Shown here: piece by piece, positions 47,610 through 64,000 of the stretch
Numbering within the stretch: position 1 is the stretch's first letter
Layout of the letters: each line of letters opens with the position of its first letter
Assembly: GCA_020137815.1 (NCBI GenBank)
Contig: CM035361.1
Coordinates: 909,524 to 973,523, forward strand
Length of the DNA stretch: 64,000 nucleotides
From: Hormiphora californensis
Taxonomy: Eukaryota; Ctenophora; Tentaculata; Cydippida; Pleurobrachiidae
Direction: 5' to 3'
The notes under the pieces: generated by a model
Told to the model about the DNA's origin: nothing
Seen by the model: the letters and a program-made list of their open reading frames with translations, nothing else
Database searches by the model: none
Program-made: the position numbers and the translations under genes

Positions 47610-48231
47610 AATATAGTAGGTGATCGATCATACTAGGCTCGCATGCCATTTTCCCGTGTGGTTTTGTTTGTAGTCCAACACTGTGCACAGTTATTCTCGT
47701 TGCTTGTATAGTGCGAACAGTACATCTTGTATTGCCCCCTGATACTTGGTTCCAACTGTTTACTGTATGAATGTGTGTTTTGAAATCGAGTTAGCAGATC
47801 AAAACAGATTAACAACTGAAAATGTTATATTTTTAAATGTATGGCCTATTTTTTTTAGATAATTTTAGAAACTAATTAACAGTGTAAATAATTAATTAAC
47901 AGTTTTAATAATAATGTGTCTAGTTGCATGTTTTAACCAGTTGATTTTCGTTAAACTGACTTGTCGTTATTGCTCCCTGCCTTTTCGTCTCTGTTTCCTC
48001 TTTTTCCATTTATTTTCTCCTTCAATGTTTCTTTTGCGGTTATACTGTGTCAAATGACCGGTAATGAATGACTAAATGCTAGACAGAAAAGTGAAAAGAT
48101 AACTTATAATTACTTCCCGTCCCTTTGTCGCTTCATACCCCACCCCTTTATCTCTAATCTTTCTCTCCTTCAATTTGACCCTTATAATTGACATCCTCTC
48201 TGTCTCTATTTCCAGGTTCCTAAATGATAAC
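47252..48231. other. Intergenic region with (GA)n microsatellite
   Basis: Contains (GA)n at about 47488-47605 and a duplicated CCACTAAAACATTGTCC (47282 and 47330). The downstream coiled-coil gene probably has a 5' UTR exon here, because a TTTCCAG acceptor ends at 48215 just before its start codon. Confidence 0.7.
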
Positions 48232-56727
<8,496 letters not shown>

Positions 56728-57322
56728 ATATGAAGGAAATGACCAAATATGGAAGAATGATGATCCAGCTTTGAGTACAACTTCAAGTTCAAGTTTTGAG
56801 CTTTACGATTAATATATTTACTCCATTTCCTATGGACTATTTGTTTTCTCACAAATCATTTGTTGTCACACATTCTCACAAACCACTTCATATTATTGTC
56901 TCTGGGAGACTCTCTCGCTGGTCGGGGGATTTATAGGTCTGCGGGATCAGGAATTAGGATCTTATGTCCGGGTAGACTGGTAGAGAAAGATATTAAACAA
57001 CTACAGTATTTGTATGGTTATTGTTACGGCTTTCAGGGCAGGGCTCTTTTTACTAGGATACGTACTACGTAGACGTAGGGCAACGACTTGAAGATCTACT
57101 TATTCTACTTCTGATACTGAAATAGTTTGTTTGTTTGTTTGTTTGTGATTGCTGCGTCTGGAGGATGACAAATAGTTCTATAAAATTATATGAGTGTGAA
57201 CTGTGAAGGTACTATTTAATACTGACGGCCGGCTATTATTTGATAAGTTAATTTACAATCAGTCTTTTTTGGGTTAATATTTGTTTTGTGGCTATTTGTG
57301 TATTTAATCAATTATTAATTAT
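56728..57322. other. 3' flank of the coiled-coil gene
   Basis: AT-rich, with a short (TTTG)n at 57127-57145. It probably contains the 3' UTR. No gene recognised. Confidence 0.6.
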
Positions 57323-57386
57323 ACACGGTCGCTTGTATTGGTGAAAAGGTGTTTGGACACCGTTTCTCCAATACAAGCGACCGTGT
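57323..57386. mobile_element. 64-bp hairpin MITE
   Basis: ACACGGTCGCTTGTATTGG and CCAATACAAGCGACCGTGT are perfect 19-bp inverted repeats around a 26-base loop. Confidence 0.8.
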
Positions 57387-57589
57387 TAGTGGCTTATTCT
57401 AGCAGCTGTGACGAGCATACGACAGTATATTTGTGTTTATTTGACGGATTCCTATCAAAATTATTAAATATAAATTGATGTTTTTCATTTCGAGGCCAGG
57501 TGGATACTGGAGTCCAGAACATGATGTTCAGACTTCAGTATATTGAGGTCTGTGTAGACGTGTTGGCACTGTACTTGGCGTTTGGCAAT

Positions 57590-57682
57590 GGCAATCAAGT
57601 GATTCATTCCCTTTCGTGATTAATCTGTCAAAGTATTGACTATTGACCTGAATCATCTGAATTCTGAATCACTTGATTGCCC
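57590..57682. repeat. Inverted repeat
   Basis: GCAATCAAGTGATTCA is inverted as TGAATCACTTGATTGC about 60 bp downstream. Confidence 0.75.
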
Positions 57683-57862
57683 AACACTACACCGACACGA
57701 CACTGTAGTAACTGCATCTTCGGCCTGGCGTAAGACTGCTCACTGAGAGCCGAGAGGTGCCTGCAGGATTGGAATATGTCACTGACATTGTCAGCGAGAC
57801 GGACGTCGGACGTGACGTCGTGACACTGAAAATGCCATGCCCATGGCCATTTACTTCATGTA

Positions 57863-58498
57863 CACGGTGTTCATTTTGGATCTTTACAAGCGTTGGGCTT
57901 CACCCAGAAAAAAGTTGACAAAATTAGCTTATGAAACTTCATACTTGGACTATTCTATACCCTCATTCAAGGTTCCTGGTCGTTTCGGAGCTCTAGCACC
58001 CCGGGAAGTATGTTTTTGCCATCAAAACTACCAGAAGGAATTTTTTGCTGGTGCTGAGACTTTGCTAAAATGTTTTTTGGGTATTTTCTATGTCAAACCC
58101 AAAGTTTTATGATGATTGGATGTGTTTTTCGGTCTCAGAATTTCGAAAAAAGTGGCTGGAATGACTCTAAACGGCTCAAAAATTGACATTTTAGAGTCTT
58201 TCCAGCCACTTTTTTCGAAAATCTGAGACCGAAAAACACATCCAATCATCATAAAACTTTGGGTTTGACATAGAAAATACCCAAAAAACATTTTAACAAA
58301 GTCTCAGCACCAGCAAAAAATTCCTTCTGGTAGTTTTGATGCCAAAAACACACTTCCCGGGGTGCTAGAGCTCCGAAACCACCAGGAACCTTGAATGAGG
58401 GTATAGAATAGTCCAAGTATGAAGTTTCATAAGCTAATTTTGTCAACTTTTTTCTGGGTGAAGCCCAACGCTTGTAAAGATCCAAAATGAACACCCTG
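57863..58498. mobile_element. Foldback element family B, copy 2 (636 bp)
   Basis: Near-perfect palindrome homologous to 25054-25690, with ends CACGGTGTTCATTTTGGATC and GATCCAAAATGAACACCCTG, flanked by TA. The arms of the two copies differ by a few percent, and within each copy the two arms are more alike than between copies. Confidence 0.92.
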
Positions 58499-58589
58499 TA
58501 CTACTACCATACTACAAAGACTCCATCCAGCTCACTCAGCTCAGTCTTTCAGACTCCTGGACTGGGACAGTGGACCTGAGCTGCACCGG

Positions 58590-58621
58590 GTTCCCCGGCC
58601 TACTGGACCAGTAGGCCGGGG
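58590..58621. repeat. Perfect GC-rich palindrome
   Basis: CCCCGGCCTACTGG is followed directly by its inverse ACCAGTAGGCCGGGG with almost no loop. Confidence 0.85.
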
Positions 58622-58862
58622 TATAGGTGGAGGTCTAGAGATTTACTTGGAAGCATACACTAGTGAGAGCTTAGACCTGACTATGAGACATAACATGAGC
58701 TTCTTTCAATGGTTTCATCTCAAGAGACCGCGATGGCATATATTTGTAAAGTTGACTGCGCAGTAAAGCCGCGCGAAATTTCGAGCTTTTAATGCATGCG
58801 CGTTGTAAAAACTGAGCTCATATCAGGTGAGTTGCAAAAGTCAAGGCTGTTCACAGTTTTTG

Positions 58863-59079
58863 TTTGGCATGCGCTGCAGACCCCAAGTGCGCGCGTTTTC
58901 CACGGCTTCTAGGTAGTGGAAGCTCTTACGGTATTCCCACGACCGTGGGAAAAGAGAGATAGATAGAAATACTAAGAGAGAGAAATTTATCTCTCTTAGT
59001 ATTTCTATCTATCTCTCTTTTCCCACGACCGTGGGAATACCGTAAGAGCTTCCACTAAGGGCCTGTAGCATAGGCCAAA
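58863..59079. mobile_element. Micro-MITE copy 2, interrupted by a palindromic insertion
   Basis: The 61-bp element of 45775-45835 is split after CCACGGC (58906) and resumes at GGCCTGTAGCATAGGCCAAA (59060). The inserted 58907-59059 segment is a near-perfect palindrome (TAGTGGAAGCTCTTACGG... ...CCGTAAGAGCTTCCACTA). GGC appears on both sides, as a 3-bp duplication would leave. Confidence 0.85.
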
Positions 59080-59317
59080 GTTTTTGTCCCAAAAAAGAGG
59101 CTGTTCACAGTTTTTTTACAAAAAAGTTGGAACCTCTTGTAATTTTACGTTTCTGCCATCCATCTGTGGATTTTGTTAACTTAAGACATCAAGCTTTGCC
59201 TATCTTCAACTAATATGTTATTTTTAATAAACTTTCAATATTTTTTCCCCCATTATTTCCATAGTTTGATGCACAGTTGACCCAGTGGCATCGCTCGGCA
59301 CACGACTCCTTAGAACC

Positions 59318-62300
59318 ATGTCCACAGCAAAGCGTGATTTTCTCATTGGCATTGAGAAGAAGTATCAGGGATTATGGGAGCAAGAAAAGTTGTATGAAGG
59401 GGTCGTAAAAGACCCTGAAGAACCGAAATACTTCGCCACAATCCCTTACCCGTACATGAATGGCAGGCTACATTTGGGTCACTGTTTCACCATCACAAAA
59501 GTTGACTATGCTACGAGATATCAGCGTCTGAAAGGGAAGAACACCCTCTTCCCTTTTGCATACCATTGCACAGGCATGCCAATCAAGGCATGTGCTGATA
59601 AGCTCAAATACGAGATGGCAACCTTTGGATGTCCTCCAGTTTTCCCCGAAGAGGTAGCTGCGGAGGTTGTCGAGGAAGAGATAGACTTCGAGAAAGATCC
59701 AGCGGCTTACGAAAAGAAAAAGGGGAAAATGCAGATGAAGTTCGGTGACACAAAGTACCAGTGGTCGATCATGGAAGGAATGGGAATCCCTAAAACAGAG
59801 ATCCCAAAGTTTGCAGACACGGCCTACTGGTTGACTTACTTCCCGCCCCACTGCATGGACGACCTGAAGGGAATGGGTCTGGGAGCTGACTGGAGGAGAG
59901 GATTTATCACAACCGATGTTAACCCTTACTACGACTCCTTTGTCAGGTGGCATTTTAACACCCTGAAAGCAAAGAACAAGATCAAGTTTGGTAAGCGTTA
60001 CTCGGTATTCTCACCCAAAGACAAACAGCCCTGCATGGACCACGACAGAAAATCTGGTGAGGGAGTTGGCCCTCAGGAGTACACCGGTATCAAAATCAAA
60101 CTTCATTCGCCCCTTCCATCTGCCCTAAAGTCTCTGGAAGGTAGAGATGTCTTCCTTGTTGCTGCCACCCTCCGACCAGAAACAATGTACGGACAAACCA
60201 ACTGTTTCGTGAAGGATGACATCGACTACATTGCGTTTGATGCCCTAAATAACGAAGTATTTGTAACCACGATGAGGGCTGCAAGGAACATGGCGTACCA
60301 GGAATTAACCCCTGATTATGGAAAGGTGAATGTGCTGGTAAAGCTGACTGGGTCGGATCTAATGGGAGCTGCGATTAAAGCACCACGTGCTCAGTTTGAG
60401 AAGTTGTACGTGCTCCCAATGATGGGTGTCAAGCCGAACAAGGGAACTGGAATTGTGACGAGTGTGCCCGGTGACGCACCGGATGATTATGCCGCACTGA
60501 TGGACCTAAAGAATAAGCAGCCGCTGAGGGAGAAGTATGGGATTACGGACGATATGGTGAAGTTTGATCCTGTTCCCATTATCAATGTTCCCGGTTTTGG
60601 AGATTTGTGTGCCGTGATGGCATGTGAACAGATGAAAGTGAACTCCCAAAATGACAAAGACAAGCTGTTGTTAGCGAAGGAGAAATGTTACAGAAAAGGT
60701 TTTGATGAAGGAGTATTGTTGGTTGGCAACCACAAGGGAGAGATGGTGAAGATTGCAAAGCCTCTGATCAAGGAGGAAATGGTGGCGTGTGGCGAGGCAT
60801 TCAAGTACCAAGAACCGGAGAAGGAGATTATCTCACGGTCGGGTGATGAGTGTGTCATTGCCCTTTGTGACCAGTGGTTCCTGACCTACGGAGAGGAGGG
60901 TTGGAAAGCGAAGACGGATGAATGTCTAAAGAATGTTGAGTGTTACTTTGAGGATACTCGACAGGCGTTTGAACGTACCATGGCTTGGCTTCATGAGCAT
61001 GCATGTTCCAGGAGTTTCGGACTTGGAACAAAGCTGCCTTGGGATGAGCAATGGTTGGTTGAATCACTGTCTGATAGTACCATCTACATGGCTTACTACA
61101 CCGTGGCTCACTATCTTCAGGGCGATATCTATGGATCTACACCGGGAGCACTCGAGATCAAACCTGAGCAGATGACCCACGAAGTATGGGACTACATTTA
61201 CTTCAAATCCGCTGCATACCCATCCAATAGTACTCTCTCCAAGGACACTCTGGAGACTCTACGACGGGAATTCCAGTATTGGTACCCGGTTGATCTGAGG
61301 TCGTCCGGGAAAGATCTCGTCCAGAACCATCTGACCTACTGGCTGTACAACCACACGGCTGTGTGGTCTGACGAGCCGGAGATGTGGCCAAGAAGTGTCC
61401 GGGCTAATGGCCATCTGCTGATGGATGGAGAGAAAATGAGTAAATCTCTGGGGAACATTATCTCCCTCGCCCAGGGAGTTCAGATCTACTCCGCTGATGG
61501 AATGAGGCTGGCTCTAGCTGATGCTGGTGATGTCCTTGAGGATGCAAACTTCAACACGAAACAAGCCAACGCTGGAATCCTCCGACTCCACACTTTCGCA
61601 GAGTGGGTCACGGAGATTGTCGCTCAACTGCCAACAATGCGAACTGGTCCTACCACATCCCAGTTGTACGATAGGATCTTTGCCAACGACATCAACAGAG
61701 CACTTTCCCAGACTGATGTCCACTTTGGTAATACCATGTTTAGGGAGGGACTAAAAACAGGATTTTATGAGTTCCTAAGTGCCAGGGACAGGTACAAGGA
61801 GCTAGCAGCGGCCGGTCTTGGAATGCACCGTGGCCTGGTTGAGAGGTACCTCCGAGCTCAGATCATTATTCTGACCCCGATCTGTCCGCACATGTGTGAT
61901 TACCTGTGGAGGGAGGTGATGGGAGAGAGTAGTAGTGTGGTGGGCGCAGCATGGCCAGAGGCTGGACCTGTCGATGATTCCCTGACCAAGGCTTCGGAGC
62001 ATTTGATGGAGTGTGTCCATGATTTCAGGTAAGAGAGATGTGAAAACCTTACTTTATTGGGAATACCGGAATCTTACGTTATTTTGCGTTTACCGAGGCA
62101 TGATTTGGGTTCGAAATTCAGTTTCTTTAAATAACTTTCCTCCAGGATCAAGTTGATTAATTACACGAAGCCAAACACTAAAAAGGGTAAGGCCATCACC
62201 CCCAATGAGCCTCCTAACAGTATTACAGTTATCTACGCTAATGACTACCCCGCTTGGCAGGTTAGTGTTTGATGGGAAGCATGACATTTTCACCTCAAAA

Positions 62301-63866
62301 TTCCACCTTGAGGGTGACACCTAATTAAGGAAGTGTCAAACTTCGTGTGTTGACCACTATTTATAGAAATGATTTGACATTCCAATTTAACAGAACTTGA
62401 CCCCCATTTTATATTAATTTCACCACCCCTACATAGGAGAAAACGCTAGACTACCTAAAATCAACATACAACGCAGCTGAAAACTCCTTCCCGGATAATA
62501 AGGCGCTCCTGCAACACCTCAAAACCATCCCAGAAGTGAAGCCGTTCATGAAGAAGCTGATGCCTTTCGTGGCTTATGTGAAGGAGCAGGTCGCTGTGAA
62601 AGGTAGGTTAGTTTGTGAAGGAGCAGGTCGCTGTGAAAGGTAAGTTACTTAACCGTAACTTAACTTACCGTAAGTGGGTAAAAGTTTCTGTCAAAGTCGT
62701 GAAAGGTACAAGTTGTTATGGGTGTGTCACCGTGCGACCTGTGTGTGTGTGTGTGAGTTTGTATACTTTGTAACACGCTGCGTAATATCCTGTTTGTTGT
62801 ACCTGCACTGTCCACGCTTGCTATTCTGTGGCAAATACTGTGGAATGTTCTTGTAGCTGAAGATTTAGTCATATTCATGGTTTAGTGAAGACAATAATTG
62901 GACTAATTAGCATATTAGAGGGGGTGTAATTAAGGATTTCTCACCAACACCACAGAATGTAGAAATTGTTGTCAAGTAACACCAATCACCATTCGATAGT
63001 GATCTACACAGTGCAATGTAGTATTACATTCTCCACTCTACACAATGTAGTATCCGCCCTTCACAATGTGGAAGATTACACACACACTCTCCCAGGTGTC
63101 TCAGTTCTGGAGTCCCACCTGTCCTTCAGTGAACGAGATCTGTTCCTCCAAAACAAGGAGTACATCCTCCGCTCTCTGGATCTGGATGACATTCAACTAG
63201 TAGAATCAGCCAGCCACCCTGACCAGAAACTGGTAGCTGATGTGTGTCCTGGGAAGCCAATGTGTAAATTTGAGAAGAGATCTCTCAACCCTACTACCTC
63301 ATCCAAGATGACGAGGGTTGTTAATATCCAGCCGTGTACCCCTCATTTTTCTCTGGATGTTCCTGTTTTTGATGCTGATACGGTGGAGGATGTGATAGCG
63401 AGGATGAAGAGGATGGATAGGAAATTGAAAACGAAACAAGTCACTCTCTACAGGTAATTTTCCCCCAAGTTTAGCATTTTGTAGGAAACAAAACCTTGCA
63501 CCTCGAATCTCGATATATGCCGTGTATTCTTACGTACATGTTCATACTACAGCTACAGTAATTGGACACTATTATTTCAAAATTATTTCAAACTTGATAC
63601 CCCTCCCCGCCCTTGCCTGGCTAGACTGTGTTTCGGGCACACGATGTAAAGGGAGGGTTAGAACATTTAACAACCCCGCCCAAGGTTATCCATCCGCCAG
63701 GTATGTTGACTCAGCTAAGGGACCCCGCCAGATGCTCGCATTTGATCAGCCCATGATGTGGAACAAGAGGCAACTTGATCTAGACAGCACTGTGGAGTAT
63801 GAGGAGGCTGGGTTGAAGGTGGGGGGCAAACAGCTCGGTGACACGATATGTTATACCGTCAGTTAG
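59318..63866 (+). CDS. LARS1: Cytosolic leucyl-tRNA synthetase, complete, 5 exons
   Basis: Charges tRNA-Leu in the cytosol. In animals LARS1 also senses leucine for mTORC1; that role is not tested here. Exons: 59318-62028, 62146-62260, 62437-62602, 63096-63453, 63656-63866 (TAG), 1186 residues against about 1176 in vertebrates. The class I HIGH box appears as NGRLHLGH, the KMSKS box as EKMSKSLGN. Other family pieces are HCTGMPIKACADKLK, WRRGFITTDVNPYYDSF, CMDHDRKSGEGVGPQEYT, the CP1 editing-domain segment ATLRPETMYGQTNC, and DEQWLVESLSDSTIYMAYYT. The large first exon (2.7 kb) contrasts with small exons elsewhere in the window. An open frame extends upstream to a GTG at 59285, but the first ATG is 59318 and matches the family start. 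The last acceptor (AGGGAG, 63655) is weak. Confidence 0.96.
62578..62641. repeat. 37-bp tandem duplication of a LARS1 donor
   Basis: GTGAAGGAGCAGGTCGCTGT followed by GAAAG|GTAGGT is repeated 37 bp downstream, ending GAAAG|GTAAGT. The second donor (gt at 62640) is closer to consensus than the first (gt at 62603). Only the first keeps the frame into exon 63096. Confidence 0.92.
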
Positions 63867-64000
63867 ATGTTGATTTGATAAGAGCGTGAACCCCTGGGCA
63901 TGAACCCCTGCGCAGCCAATTACAATCAATTATGTGTGGTATCAACTAATCTCTAGGTTATTTTGAAGCACGTGGTTTTTAGGTTTTTTGTCCGGTTTTT

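Noticed and set aside
59285-59317. LARS1 start at 59285
   Set aside because: That codon is GTG. The first ATG is at 59318 and matches where the family begins.

Overview
The window is eukaryotic nuclear DNA from an animal. It has spliced genes with GT-AG introns and consistent exon phases, a ciliary BBSome gene, a complete FYVE-BEACH-WD40 type gene end, three non-LTR retrotransposons, many MITE-like elements and very long microsatellites. The gene set and compact introns suit an early-branching, possibly cnidarian-like invertebrate, but that placement is inference. No bacterial or organellar features were seen. All exon models were built by hand from open frame, splice sites, phase continuity and family resemblance.

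Layout. 28-22467 (+): 3' part of a WDFY3/ALFY-like gene (24 exons through PH-BEACH, BEACH and the first WD40 blade, then a gap, then a FYVE exon and a terminal exon). Two large introns carry LINEs (about 2614-5645 and about 10780-15870). 23591-29646 (-): a complete 12-exon ZC2HC1-family zinc-finger gene, convergent with the first. 30604-35949 (-): a complete 13-exon BBS7 gene, with a small secreted F5/8C or fucolectin-like gene (31700-32451, +) nested in one intron on the opposite strand. 37146-38879: a 1.7-kb satellite of 8-bp then 6-bp units. 39690-41160: a composite inverted-repeat element holding a pogo-type MITE, two tRNA-like sequences and another MITE. 41290-44409 (+): a 5'-truncated LINE. 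45973-47251 (+): a two-exon OST-alpha/TMEM184-family membrane protein (SLC51A-like). 48232-56727 (+): a 14-exon, 772-residue coiled-coil protein that I do not recognise. 57323-59085: a cluster of foldback elements. 59318-63866 (+): a complete cytosolic leucyl-tRNA synthetase (LARS1).

The genes do not form an operon-like unit and share no pathway. WDFY3 (selective autophagy scaffold), BBS7 (ciliary cargo coat) and LARS1 (translation and amino-acid sensing) are ordinary conserved animal genes. The most unusual signal is recurrent: local tandem duplications that span exon-intron junctions, so that extra copies of a splice site together with flanking exon bases lie in the adjoining intron (junctions at 634, 1435, 8571, 8876, 9589, 18409, 18525 and 62602, plus an intronic decoy copy of an exon piece at 10480-10523). 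A second theme is a family of about 109-bp MITEs, two truncated copies of which make up most of a 240-bp WDFY3 intron.
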